From NCBI RefSeq assembly GCF_000265425.1, contig NC_018014.1, positions 4,030,001 through 4,094,000 of the forward strand: DNA of 64,000 bases. Reading direction: 5' to 3'. Made by a program: the position numbers and the translations under genes. Within the stretch, counting starts at the first letter, position 1. Each line of letters opens with the position of its first letter. Shown piece by piece: positions 34,970-44,411 of the stretch. Source of the stretch: Terriglobus roseus DSM 18391. Its GTDB lineage: Bacteria > Acidobacteriota > Terriglobia > Terriglobales > Acidobacteriaceae. The notes under the pieces are model-generated. The model did no database searches and was not told where the DNA came from. It was given only the letters and a program-made list of their open reading frames with translations.

Positions 34970-36631
34970 TTAGAACCCCGCCAGATATTGGTGCACGAAC
35001 TGAATTGCAATGGAACCTTCGCCAACGGCCGAGGCCGCACGCTTCACTGAACCATGCCGCACATCGCCGGCCACAAAGATCCCGGGAACACTCGTCTCCA
35101 ACAGATAAGGATCGCGGTCCGCTGCTCCACCATTACCGGCCATCCGCTCAATCCCCACACGCTTCAAATCCGGCCCCGCGAGCACAAAACCCCGCTCATC
35201 GCGGCAAACCTGCTCCGGCAACCAATGTGTCTTCGGCGCAGCGCCAATAAAGATGAACACCGAAGTCGCAGATCGATACTCCGTCCCACGCGGCGTCTTC
35301 AACTCAATGCCTTCCAGGTGCTCCATCCCGCAGAAGCGCGTGATCTCCGTACCCGTCTCCACCACAATGTTTGGCATCGCAGCAATCTGGTCGATCAGGT
35401 ACTTCGACATGCTCGACTCGAGCCCCTTGCCGCGCACCAGCATCGTCACCTTGCGCGCATACTTCGCAAAGTTCATCGCGGCCTGCCCGGCAGAGTTCGC
35501 TCCGCCCACCACAAAGACTTCTTCGTCCTTGCAGGCTGCAGCTTCACTCTGCGCCGCGCCGTAGTAAACACCGGCGCCCACCAAAGCATCGCTGCCCGGC
35601 ACATCCAACTTGCACCAGCTGACCCCCGTAGCCACCAGCACCACGGAGCAGCTCACCTCGCGCCCGTCTTCTAGCTTCACGATCCGATATTGCTTATCCA
35701 ACTCGATCGACATCACGCGCTGCGTCACAAATTCCGCGCCCAGGCGCTGTGCCTGGATAAATCCACGCTTCGCAAGTTCATCGCCGCTGATGCCCTGCGG
35801 GAAGCCAAGATAGTTCTCGATCCGCGAACTCGAACCCGCCTGCCCACCAACCGCATCGGGCTCAACTACCAGCGTCCGCAGTCCCTCAGAAGCGCCATAG
35901 ACGCCTGCGGCAAGTCCCGCAGGACCGGCACCCACGACGACCACGTCGTAGAACTCGTTATCCGCCTGCGTCTTCAGGCCAACCTTCTCAGCCAGCTCCA
36001 TCTGTGTCGGCTGCACCGCAGCCGTACCGTCGCTGAAAATGACCACCGGCAGCTTCGAATCGTCCAGACCGCGCGCCTTCAACGCATCCGCAGCTTCGTT
36101 CCCCGCCTCCGGGTTCAGCCAGCGGTACGAGACATGATTCCGTGAGAGGAAATCACGCACCGCATGGTCCTGCGAGCCCCATCGGGTCCCCACCACCTGC
36201 AACCCCTCATACGGAGGCTTGTACCCCTGGTGCCAGCTCACCAACAGGTCATCCAGCACCGGGTAAAGCTTCTCCTCAGGCGGATCCCAGGGCTTGTTCA
36301 GGTAGTAATGAATTTTCGCAGTGTTGATGGCGCGAATTGCCGCCTCAGTGTCCGCATAGGCCGTCAGCAGCACGCGCTTCGCATCCGGATACAGCGTGAT
36401 CGCACGACTCAGGAAGTCCACACCGGTCATGCCGGGCATGCGCTGATCGCTTAAGAACAGCGCGACCGCGTCTCCACGATCCTTGAGCTGCGTACACGTG
36501 TCCAGCGCGGCCTGACCGCTCGCAGCGCGGACAATGCGATACTCCTGCGCATACTTGCGACGCAGATCGCCCACAACGGCCTCAAGCACGCTGGTGTCAT
36601 CGTCCACTGCCAAAAGAATCGGTCGTGCCAT
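34970..36631 (-). CDS. Response regulator fused to Grx-like and thioredoxin-reductase-like domains
   Basis: This is a 553-residue fusion. The receiver (1-125) has the acidic cluster DDD10-12, phosphoacceptor D62 (LSDQRMPG) and K113 (NKPWDP). A thioredoxin/glutaredoxin-like domain follows (about 143-220; VVGTRWGSQDHAVRDFLSRN). A two-nucleotide flavoprotein domain (228-553) has the FAD site VVVVGAGPAGLAAG, the NADPH site VFVVGGANSAGQ and the second FAD motif GIFVAGDVRHGSVKR. The CxxC of true thioredoxin reductases is missing: the equivalent stretch reads GVYYGAAQSEAA. It therefore cannot be a classical disulfide reductase. It precedes the cNMP-kinase gene by four bases. It may couple phosphorylation to flavin redox state, which is inference. 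Confidence 0.92.
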   Translation of the reverse strand: MARPILLAVDDDTSVLEAVVGDLRRKYAQEYRIVRAASGQAALDTCTQLKDRGDAVALFLSDQRMPGMTGVDFLSRAITLYPDAKRVLLTAYADTEAAIRAINTAKIHYYLNKPWDPPEEKLYPVLDDLLVSWHQGYKPPYEGLQVVGTRWGSQDHAVRDFLSRNHVSYRWLNPEAGNEAADALKARGLDDSKLPVVIFSDGTAAVQPTQMELAEKVGLKTQADNEFYDVVVVGAGPAGLAAGVYGASEGLRTLVVEPDAVGGQAGSSSRIENYLGFPQGISGDELAKRGFIQAQRLGAEFVTQRVMSIELDKQYRIVKLEDGREVSCSVVLVATGVSWCKLDVPGSDALVGAGVYYGAAQSEAAACKDEEVFVVGGANSAGQAAMNFAKYARKVTMLVRGKGLESSMSKYLIDQIAAMPNIVVETGTEITRFCGMEHLEGIELKTPRGTEYRSATSVFIFIGAAPKTHWLPEQVCRDERGFVLAGPDLKRVGIERMAGNGGAADRDPYLLETSVPGIFVAGDVRHGSVKRAASAVGEGSIAIQFVHQYLAGF

Positions 36632-36830
36632 GCGGCCACTACTCCCATGTCGTCATCGCCGGGGTTGCCCGGCGGGCGCAACTTACCCGTGCTTTAGATT
36701 GGACGATGGATGCCCCCGATGCAAATATTCTCTGCATCCGTGTCCTTCTGTTGCATACTCAGGGCATCGCGCGTGAGCCCCAGGTGGGCCGCATGACCGT
36801 CGCATCCCGCAAAGAAATGTGTCCCAACCC

Positions 36831-37478
36831 ATGATCCGAATCCTTCTTGCAGACGACCAGGCAATCTTTCGCGCTGGTACCGCTCGCGTCCTGGACGCTG
36901 ATGTCAACGTGTCCGTGATGGGTCAGTGCGACGCCCCAGCCGCCCTGCTGGACCAGGTCGCCGGCTCCCGCGACTGCGTCGTCATCGTCGCCCAATCCCT
37001 CGGCGTGGACACAGACAAGCTGCTCGCCGCAGCCGCCGCAGTCAACACACGCGTCGTCCTCCTCACCGAGACAGGTGCAGAACCCCACGCAGCGCTCGTG
37101 CGCCGTCTCGACGGCCTGCTGAACCGCCAGGCATCCGCCGCCGACCTGCTCGCCTGCGTTCGCCGTGTCGGCAACGGAGAACGCGCCGTCGCCGCAACCG
37201 TGACCACCGCCGTCGACACCGTCGCCCAGCGCATGCTCACCGTCCTCACGCCGCGCGAACTCCAGATCGTCGGCTTCGTCGTCCAGGGATGGAAGAACCG
37301 CCAGATCGCCGAGGAACTCGGCACCAAGGAGCAGGTCGTCAAGAACTACCTGCGTTCCATCTACGACAAAACCGGCTCCAGCGACCGCCTGGAACTCGCA
37401 CTTTTCACCCTGCATCACCGGCCACTCGCTGAGGCCGCAGCACGAGCCTGCGAAACCCTGCAGGCTTCCACCGCCTAG
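36831..37478 (+). CDS. LuxR/NarL-type regulator with degenerate receiver domain
   Basis: This regulator has about 215 residues. The receiver begins MIRILLADDQAIFRAG, with the acidic pair present. The position of the phosphoacceptor Asp is V53 (CVVIVAQSL), and the conserved Lys is replaced by Asn (LLNRQAS). It should therefore not be controlled by normal phosphotransfer. The C-terminal LuxR helix-turn-helix is intact (LTPRELQIVGFVVQGWKNRQ, then IAEELGTKEQVVKNYL). I prefer ATG at 36831 by similarity; GTG at 36819 is an alternative. It is divergent from the response-regulator/reductase fusion and could control it. Confidence 0.88.
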   Translation: MIRILLADDQAIFRAGTARVLDADVNVSVMGQCDAPAALLDQVAGSRDCVVIVAQSLGVDTDKLLAAAAAVNTRVVLLTETGAEPHAALVRRLDGLLNRQASAADLLACVRRVGNGERAVAATVTTAVDTVAQRMLTVLTPRELQIVGFVVQGWKNRQIAEELGTKEQVVKNYLRSIYDKTGSSDRLELALFTLHHRPLAEAAARACETLQASTA

Positions 37479-37494
37479 CAGGGTTCCTGCTGGA

Positions 37495-39132
37495 CTAGAT
37501 GCCCATCGGCTTCGGCATCTGGTCGTTCTCGTCGATCACGCCGACCTTCTCCGCAATGCTCTTCCCCTGCGTAAACAACAGCAGATAATCGCCGCCGCCC
37601 GCCTTGGAATCTGTGCCGCTCATATTGAATCCGCCAAACGGATGCGCTCCCACCATCGCTCCCGTGCACTTGCGATTCAGATACAGGTTGCCAACATGGA
37701 ACTCCGCAGCAGCGCGATTCAACCGCTCACGCGACCCCGAGTAGATCGCACCGGTCAGTCCGTACTCCGTGCCGTTCGCAATCTCCAGCGCTTCGTCGAA
37801 GCTGTTCGACTTGATCACAGCCAGCACCGGCCCGAAGATCTCTTCCTGCGCGATACGCGCATCCGGCGCAACATCCGCAAAGATCGTCGGCTGAATGTAA
37901 TACCCGCCCGTTTCGTTCTCAATGGCGCCGCCGCCCGTCAGCAGGCGACCTTCCGTGCGACCAATGGCAATGTAGTCCAGCACGCGCTTGTAAGCGACCG
38001 TGTTGATCACCGGACCCGCCGCAGAATTCTCCGCAGGCTCACCCGACTTGATCTTCTCGACACGCTCCACCAGCCGGTCGCAGAAGACGTCATAGATCCG
38101 CGCATCCACAATCGCCCGCGAACACGCCGAACACTTCTGCCCGTTGAATCCAAACGCACTCGCCGCAACACCCTCAACCGCTGCATCAATGTCCGCATCC
38201 GCATCGACCAGGATGGCGTCCTTGCCGCCCATCTCCAGCACCGTGCGCTTGATGAAGTGCTGGCCCGGCTGCGTCTTCGCCGCCGTCTCATGCACGATCA
38301 AACCGACGCGCTTCGAACCCGTAAACGCAATAAACCGCACCTTCGGATGCGACACCAGCGCAGCGCCCGCAAGTTCACCCGAGCCTTGGCACAGGTTCAC
38401 CACGCCCTCCGGCATGCCGCACTCTTCCAGCAGCAGGAAGAAGCGAGCGGCAATCGTCGGCGCATCCACCGACGGCTTCAACACAACCGTATTGCCCGTA
38501 ACCACCGCGGCCATCGTCATGCCGGCCATAATCGCCAGTGGAAAGTTCCACGGCGGAATCACAGCACCCACACCCAGCGGAATGTAGCGCAGCGTGTTGC
38601 GCTCACCCGGGAACTGGATCGGCGTCTTCGCGCCGTCCAGCCGCAGCGCCTCGCGCGCATAGAACTCCAGGAAGTCGATCGTCTCGGCAACGTCCGCATC
38701 GGCCTCAGCCCAGTTCTTGCCAACCTCAAACGTCAGCCACGCGCAGAACTCGTTCTTGCGCTGCTGGATCTTCTTCGACACATCCAGCAGCAACTGCACA
38801 CGCGTCGCAACCGGTACCCGGCTCCACGTCTGGAAGGCCTTGTCCGCCGCAGCCACCGCCTGCTCGACATGCGAAAGCTCCGCCTCCTGGTGCACACCGA
38901 TCTTCTCCGCCGGCCGCGCAGGATTCGTCGACACAATCTTCGCTGCAGCCGTCACACGTGCGCCGCCAATGATCAACGGATACTCATGCCCAAGCTCACT
39001 CTCCACCAGCCGTAGAGCCGCATGCATGTCCGCCTTCACATCGGCATGCGTGAAGTCCTGGAAGTCCTCATTGCGAAAAGTCGTCAGTGCGTGCGCAGCG
39101 TCTTTGATCGTCGGAATTGCGTTCGTAGCCAT
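37495..39132 (-). CDS. pruA: L-glutamate gamma-semialdehyde (P5C) dehydrogenase
   Basis: This 545-residue NAD-dependent aldehyde dehydrogenase carries out the last step of proline and arginine catabolism to glutamate. The Rossmann region includes VGAVIPPWNFPLAIM. The catalytic Glu is in TVLEMGGKDA and the catalytic Cys in FGFNGQKCSACSRAI. The anchor IAQEEIFGPVLAVIKSN and the C-terminal HPFGGFNMSGTDSKAGGGDY fit the P5C subgroup. No proline dehydrogenase domain is fused, and no putA gene is in the window. It appears to be a single gene, convergent with the LuxR-type regulator. Confidence 0.92.
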   Translation of the reverse strand: MATNAIPTIKDAAHALTTFRNEDFQDFTHADVKADMHAALRLVESELGHEYPLIIGGARVTAAAKIVSTNPARPAEKIGVHQEAELSHVEQAVAAADKAFQTWSRVPVATRVQLLLDVSKKIQQRKNEFCAWLTFEVGKNWAEADADVAETIDFLEFYAREALRLDGAKTPIQFPGERNTLRYIPLGVGAVIPPWNFPLAIMAGMTMAAVVTGNTVVLKPSVDAPTIAARFFLLLEECGMPEGVVNLCQGSGELAGAALVSHPKVRFIAFTGSKRVGLIVHETAAKTQPGQHFIKRTVLEMGGKDAILVDADADIDAAVEGVAASAFGFNGQKCSACSRAIVDARIYDVFCDRLVERVEKIKSGEPAENSAAGPVINTVAYKRVLDYIAIGRTEGRLLTGGGAIENETGGYYIQPTIFADVAPDARIAQEEIFGPVLAVIKSNSFDEALEIANGTEYGLTGAIYSGSRERLNRAAAEFHVGNLYLNRKCTGAMVGAHPFGGFNMSGTDSKAGGGDYLLLFTQGKSIAEKVGVIDENDQMPKPMGI

Positions 39133-39174
39133 GGTTAAAGTCTACCGTCCGCCGCTCCTGCCGGGGCAACGGGT

Positions 39175-39223
39175 GCCCCATTCTTTGCGAAGCAAAGGGT
39201 GGGTTATCGCGCCATGCGCGACC
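39175..39223. repeat. Dispersed intergenic repeat, copy A
   Basis: This 49-base sequence is nearly identical to 48646-48697. It starts GCCCCATTC, has the hairpin CTTTGCGAAGCAAAG, then GGGTGGGTTATCGCGC, and ends GCGCGACC. The two copies differ by a few substitutions and small insertions. It lies between pruA and the fused polysaccharide gene. Confidence 0.75.
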
Positions 39224-39314
39224 TTACTGCTCGACCGCTTCGTTCGCACAAACGTGACGCCCTACCCTTTCGCCCTAAAGCCACGAAAGGACAGGGACTC
39301 GTTATGACGAAACG

Positions 39315-42300
39315 CTACTTCGGCGATGGCTCCCCGTTGATCATCTGATCGGTAGCTTTGCTCATCTGCGCGGTCCGCTCCAGCTTGTCCCAGCTAAACG
39401 GCCGGCCATCGATCACACGCTTCACCGTCTTGAACAGCACCACGCTGAACACCTGCCGATACGTAAACCGCTGGATCCAGATATGCATCAGCAGCCACGC
39501 ATCACCCTTGCTCGCCGGGTGCTTCCGCTCCAGCATGAACGCCAGTGCCGACGCAGAGAAATCGATCAGCATGAACGCCAGGAAGAAGTACAGCAGCTTG
39601 ACGAAGTCCGCACCACTCGCCGACTCCGGATGGAAGTGGCGGTCGTACAGGAACTTGAAGAAGCTGAAGACGAACATCAGGTCGATCAGCGGCGAAACCA
39701 GCGGCAGCATGATCTGGAAGACGATGATATTCGGCAGTGCAAACAGCCCCATCGCGCGACGCTTCGTGATAGCGCCCAGGTGCTTGAACACGGCCTGCAT
39801 AATGCCGAACGACCAGCGGAAGCGCTGCCGCATCAGGCCATCCATGTTGATCGGAGCCTCGGTAAACGCCAGGGCCTGGTCCTCATAGATCACCGACAAA
39901 CCCTGCTCTAGCAGGATCATCGTCAGATCCGCATCTTCCGCCACCGTATTCGAGTGATACCCACCGCCTTTGTGTACCGCCTCGGTCCGCCATGCACCGA
40001 TCGCACCTGGCACAACGACAACAACGTCGAACAAATCCATCGCGCGGCGCTCGAAGTTCTGGCTGGTGATGTACTCCAGCGCCTGCCAGCGAGTCCACAG
40101 GTTCACGCGATTGCCCACCTTCGCGTTACCCGCCACAGCGCCAATCTGCGGGTTCGCGAAGTGCGGCACCAGGCGCGCAATCGCATCATGCGCAATCACC
40201 GTATCGGCGTCGATGCCGACATAGATCTCTTCATGCACGTAGCCCTGCAGCGCATAGTTCAGCGCCTCGGCCTTGCCGCCGTTCTCCTTCTTCAGCACCG
40301 TCAACCGGCCGCTTGCAATGTCTTCGGGATAAGCCTCGCGCGCGATCTCCGCCGTGCGATCCTTCGATCCGTCGTCGATGACAATGATGTGGAGGTTCTT
40401 GTACGTCGACATCATCACGCTGCGAATCGTACGAACGATCACCTTCTCTTCGTTGTAAGCAGGGATCAGCACCGCAACACGAGGCGCATAGTCAGGCCCC
40501 GCAAAGTTCTTCCGGCGACGGAAGCGATCGATGATCGCGAACAGACCGATGATGATCAACCGTCCGCTCATCAGGATGTCGCCGATAAAGAAGACCGCCA
40601 CCACAAAGTGGTTGAATGCCGACATGCCGAAGAACGCAGCGGAATCCACCCACGCCAGGCGACGTTGCCGCGGCGTAAGCGGCGGCATCACCTGCGCGCG
40701 CGTCTTCCCCACCAGTTCGCTTACCGGTACAAACTCATAGCCCTTGGCGCGCAGCGTATCAATCAGCAGAGGCAGCGTTGCCACAGTGACGGCGCGGTCG
40801 CCGCCGCCATCATGCAGCAGGACGACGGAACCAGCTTTGTCCGGCCGATCCTTCATGTCTTCGATCTGCTGCAGCACACTCGCCACAATCTCCTGCGGCG
40901 TCTTCTTGGGGTGCTCATCCCAGTCGTTCGTATCGATCTTGTTGCCCACAACGATGTAGCCGCGCTGCTGCACCCGCTCTGCGGGCGCTGCCTGGTCGCT
41001 CGTGTCAGGCTCCTGATCAATCGAGTAAGGCGGTCGGAAGAACAACGGTTGCACACCCAGCTTCGCGGCGAACAGCCGCTCCGTCAGGTTCATCTGCAGA
41101 TCGACTTCACGGTTGCTGATCGCGCTGATGTCGGGGTGCGTGAAGGTGTGGTTCCCCACCTCGTGACCTTCGTTGTAGACCCGCTGCATTACGCCAACAT
41201 TGTTCTCGGCCTCTTCGCCGATCATGAAGAACGCGCCCTTGACGTTGCGCTTCTTCAGCACATCCAGGATCTTCGGCGTCCACTCCGGATCGGGACCGTC
41301 ATCGAACGACAGCGCCAGCTTCTTCGGGTGATAACCGAAGTAGTCCACCGTGTACGACAGCGGATAGTGCGTCATCTGCTCGCTATCCACCAGCTTCGAA
41401 TCTTCGTCGATCGTCAGCGTGCGATGCCCGTTCTTCGGCGAACCGGAGACATGCATGATGTCGCCCGTGCCCTCAATGTCGATGTCCCAGCCCGGCGGCA
41501 CATCCGCCAGATCGGTCAGCGGATTTGCCTTGATCGGCTGATCCCAGATCCGCCACATCGACTGGTCTTCCGAACCCAGCCGCCACAATGCGAACGTCTG
41601 CAGGCCAAGCTGCCGCGCCGCACGCATCTCGTTCAGCGTCGTCACAGCATCCAGGAACCACACCTCATGCTTCTGGTGGTTGTCCTCATCCACATAGCTG
41701 TAGTGCGGATTCATCGTGGCATCGTCCAGATCCACTTCCGATCCGGAGTCGGACGCGGTCTGCCACACCTCCTGCGTCGAGCGATTCTCCACGCGCACCA
41801 CGGACGACTTGAACGGCGGCGTCTTCGGTGCGCGCTTGCCTTTCTTCACCGCTGCGGGCTCCGGCGGCATCGTCATCGTCCACTCGTAGCCGTAGCTGCC
41901 GATGGCGCAGATCATCTTGTCCTTCGGCACCTGCTTCATCACGTTCTGCAGGTTCTTCAGGAACCAGTCCTGCGATGCAATCGCGCCCGGCTGGCTCTCC
42001 GTCTGGTGCTGGTCGTAGTTCATCAGCAACAGACCGTCGGAGTTGTCCGCCATGAATTTCAGATCCCAGTCGTCGTCCTGCACGGGTGTATTCACGTACA
42101 GCTTCAAACCCTTCGCATGCAGCGCCGCATACAGCGAAGCAATCAACTGCCGGTAAGCCGGCTGCGCCGAGGTCGGGATCTCTTCAAAATCAAGCGAGAT
42201 GCCGTGATAACGCGAGTTCGACGACAGGAAGCGCATCACCTGCGCCTGGAATCGCGCGCGCGCTGCAGCATCCTGCAGGAACGCGCCAACCTCCGGCATG

Positions 42301-42878
42301 AAAGCGTTCTTCAGAATGTCGTTGTTATTGACCAGCGGAAAGATTTCCGTGTTCGAACCAGACTCCACGATGGTGCGCTGCACCTTCGTCTCGATGTCCA
42401 CGCCATGCACACCGGTGCCATCCACCACATCAAACGGCTTGTTGTCCGTGTTGTACGCGGTCAGCTTGCCGTCCGGAGTAATGACATGCAGCCACTCCGG
42501 AAACAGAAGGTCGATCTGCTTCACATGCTGCTTTAGCGAACTGTAGCTCGCCGCGTCCCAATCCACGTAGTACGCCGCACGCAGACCTTCATCTGCATTC
42601 AACGTCACATCCGACGGCTTGCGATCCGTCTTGCGGTGCGCCGAGCGCGACTTCTTCGCCTTGTCTTCCGGCACCGGAGGATTATTCAGCGCACGATAGT
42701 TGTGCTTCGGCGTGTCCAGCAACAGCGACGGCAACGGCCGCATGCGCAGCACGCCCAGCACGAACATAATGAACGTCAACAGGCCAACGGCCGCTGAAAT
42801 ATCGAGAATGCGACGCAGCCGCTTCCAGCGGCGCTTCTTCTCGTCGTAAAAAATTGGCTTCGTTCCCTGTTCGGCCAT
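39315..42878 (-). CDS. GH18-like / polysaccharide deacetylase / GT2 synthase fusion (membrane)
   Basis: This 1187-residue protein joins three carbohydrate enzymes. After a basic N-terminus and one membrane helix comes a GH18-type glycosidase region (about 95-460) with the catalytic motif ISLDFEEIP. A polysaccharide deacetylase follows (about 515-715): ALSFDDGPDPEW, GHEVGNHTFTHPD and FFRPPYS. A processive family-2 glycosyltransferase comes next (about 800-1030): VLIPAYNEEKV, VIDDGSKDRT, GIDADTV and QRFRWSFG, flanked by membrane helices. The set fits synthesis, deacetylation and trimming of a GlcNAc-type exopolysaccharide at the inner membrane. ATG at 42878 is chosen; an upstream in-frame start at 42920 is possible. 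Confidence 0.93.
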   Translation of the reverse strand: MAEQGTKPIFYDEKKRRWKRLRRILDISAAVGLLTFIMFVLGVLRMRPLPSLLLDTPKHNYRALNNPPVPEDKAKKSRSAHRKTDRKPSDVTLNADEGLRAAYYVDWDAASYSSLKQHVKQIDLLFPEWLHVITPDGKLTAYNTDNKPFDVVDGTGVHGVDIETKVQRTIVESGSNTEIFPLVNNNDILKNAFMPEVGAFLQDAAARARFQAQVMRFLSSNSRYHGISLDFEEIPTSAQPAYRQLIASLYAALHAKGLKLYVNTPVQDDDWDLKFMADNSDGLLLMNYDQHQTESQPGAIASQDWFLKNLQNVMKQVPKDKMICAIGSYGYEWTMTMPPEPAAVKKGKRAPKTPPFKSSVVRVENRSTQEVWQTASDSGSEVDLDDATMNPHYSYVDEDNHQKHEVWFLDAVTTLNEMRAARQLGLQTFALWRLGSEDQSMWRIWDQPIKANPLTDLADVPPGWDIDIEGTGDIMHVSGSPKNGHRTLTIDEDSKLVDSEQMTHYPLSYTVDYFGYHPKKLALSFDDGPDPEWTPKILDVLKKRNVKGAFFMIGEEAENNVGVMQRVYNEGHEVGNHTFTHPDISAISNREVDLQMNLTERLFAAKLGVQPLFFRPPYSIDQEPDTSDQAAPAERVQQRGYIVVGNKIDTNDWDEHPKKTPQEIVASVLQQIEDMKDRPDKAGSVVLLHDGGGDRAVTVATLPLLIDTLRAKGYEFVPVSELVGKTRAQVMPPLTPRQRRLAWVDSAAFFGMSAFNHFVVAVFFIGDILMSGRLIIIGLFAIIDRFRRRKNFAGPDYAPRVAVLIPAYNEEKVIVRTIRSVMMSTYKNLHIIVIDDGSKDRTAEIAREAYPEDIASGRLTVLKKENGGKAEALNYALQGYVHEEIYVGIDADTVIAHDAIARLVPHFANPQIGAVAGNAKVGNRVNLWTRWQALEYITSQNFERRAMDLFDVVVVVPGAIGAWRTEAVHKGGGYHSNTVAEDADLTMILLEQGLSVIYEDQALAFTEAPINMDGLMRQRFRWSFGIMQAVFKHLGAITKRRAMGLFALPNIIVFQIMLPLVSPLIDLMFVFSFFKFLYDRHFHPESASGADFVKLLYFFLAFMLIDFSASALAFMLERKHPASKGDAWLLMHIWIQRFTYRQVFSVVLFKTVKRVIDGRPFSWDKLERTAQMSKATDQMINGEPSPK

Positions 42879-42992
42879 GTCCAACACGTATCCTAACGCC
42901 CACCGCACCTTTCGCGGCATCGCTCGGCTTCCCGGCGCGTCTTTCCGCCACCCGATGCACCATGACGTTTTGGAACGATATGATGCAAATCA

Positions 42993-44411
42993 ATGCAGGA
43001 GGCCCACTTACCAGGCGAAGAAGATGAACACGCACGGCGCCCATTCCGCCTTGTTGCGGCGCTCCTGCTGCTCTGCGGCTTCGCCCTGCGCTTCTACTTC
43101 CTGCAGGCGCACGGCTTCCTCGCCGGCGACTCCATCCTCTATCAGGACATCGCGCAGAACTGGCTCCACGCGCACATCTACGGCCTCTCCACCGACTTCG
43201 CGCCGCGCCCCACACTCATCCGCCTGCCCGGCTACCCGGTCATCCTCGCCGCATGCGCCTGGGTATTCGACCGCTACCTCCAGGCCGATCTCGCAACGCT
43301 GCGCAGCTTCCTGCCCGTGCTCTGGCTCCAGATCCTCGCAGACCTGGCCACATGCTGCCTCGTCGCCGCCATCGCCCGCCGCACCCTCGGTCGCAGGGCA
43401 GCCCTCGCTGCCCTCGCCATGGCCTGCCTCTGCCCCTTCACGGCCAACTACACCGCCGTACCGCTGACCGAGACCTTCACCCTCTTCTTCCTTTCACTGA
43501 GCTTCTGGTCGCTGCAGCGCTGGCTCCATCAACGTGCCACAAAGTTCATAGCGCTGCTCGCACTCTCACTCGCCTGCAGCATCCTCCTCCGACCCGATCA
43601 GGGCCTCCTCGCAGCAGCGATCCTACCCGTGATCTTCTTCGCACACGCAAGCAGGCACACGCTTCAGTCCCGCCTGAAGCCACTACTGCTCTGCATACTT
43701 CTAGCCGCGCTGCCCTTCGTGCCGTGGACCATCCGCAACTACCGCACCTTCCACGTCATCCAGCCGCTTTCACCCAAGCTGGCCATCGACCCCGGCGAGA
43801 CCGCACCCGTCGGCTTCCAGCACTGGTTCCGCACCTGGGCCATCGACTTCAGCGCCACGCAAGACGCCTACTGGAAGTACCCCGAAGAGACCGTGCTGAT
43901 CGACGACCTGCCGACCCGCGCCTTCGATTCCGCCGCGCAGCGCGCACAGACGGCAGCTCTCCTGAACGAAACCGCCACCACGCACAAGCTCAACCCAAAG
44001 GTCGAAGCCGCCTTCGCAGCCCTCGCAAGCCAGCGCTGCGCAGCACACCCAATAGCCTGTTACCTCATCCTGCCCGCGGCACGCCTCACCAACATGCTGC
44101 TGCATCCGCGCACCGAGATGCTCCCCATCGCCGAGCGCTGGTGGCAGTACCGCCTCCACCCAAAGCAGACGATCTTCGCCTGGCTCTACGCTGCACTCAA
44201 CCTCGCCTACTTCGCCGCGGCCATCGCAGGCTGGCGCAAAACAAGCAGCGCCAGCAATCTGCTGGCGCTGTCCATGCTTGCCTACATCCTGCTACGCTGC
44301 GCGCTTCTGTTAACGCTCGACAATGCCGAGCAGCGCTACACGCTGGAGTTCTTCCCGCTGCTGATCTTCTTCGCCAGCAGCCTCTACACACGCGCTGTGC
44401 GAACGAGCTAG
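42993..44411 (+). CDS. Multi-pass membrane glycosyltransferase (GT-C, GT39/ArnT-like)
   Basis: This 472-residue protein has about ten hydrophobic helices and the first-loop acidic motif of GT-C enzymes (FLAGDSILYQDIAQNWL), followed by RLPGYPVILA. Such enzymes use polyprenyl-phosphate sugars to glycosylate proteins or lipids on the outer face of the inner membrane. Acceptor and sugar are unknown. The gene is divergent from the polysaccharide fusion gene, from which only about 110 bases separate it. Its stop overlaps the stop of the convergent DinB gene by four bases. Confidence 0.83.
   Translation: MQEAHLPGEEDEHARRPFRLVAALLLLCGFALRFYFLQAHGFLAGDSILYQDIAQNWLHAHIYGLSTDFAPRPTLIRLPGYPVILAACAWVFDRYLQADLATLRSFLPVLWLQILADLATCCLVAAIARRTLGRRAALAALAMACLCPFTANYTAVPLTETFTLFFLSLSFWSLQRWLHQRATKFIALLALSLACSILLRPDQGLLAAAILPVIFFAHASRHTLQSRLKPLLLCILLAALPFVPWTIRNYRTFHVIQPLSPKLAIDPGETAPVGFQHWFRTWAIDFSATQDAYWKYPEETVLIDDLPTRAFDSAAQRAQTAALLNETATTHKLNPKVEAAFAALASQRCAAHPIACYLILPAARLTNMLLHPRTEMLPIAERWWQYRLHPKQTIFAWLYAALNLAYFAAAIAGWRKTSSASNLLALSMLAYILLRCALLLTLDNAEQRYTLEFFPLLIFFASSLYTRAVRTS

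Noticed and set aside
39954-42536. 860-codon plus-strand frame
   Set aside because: Antisense shadow of the GH18/deacetylase/GT2 fusion gene, whose motifs are unambiguous.
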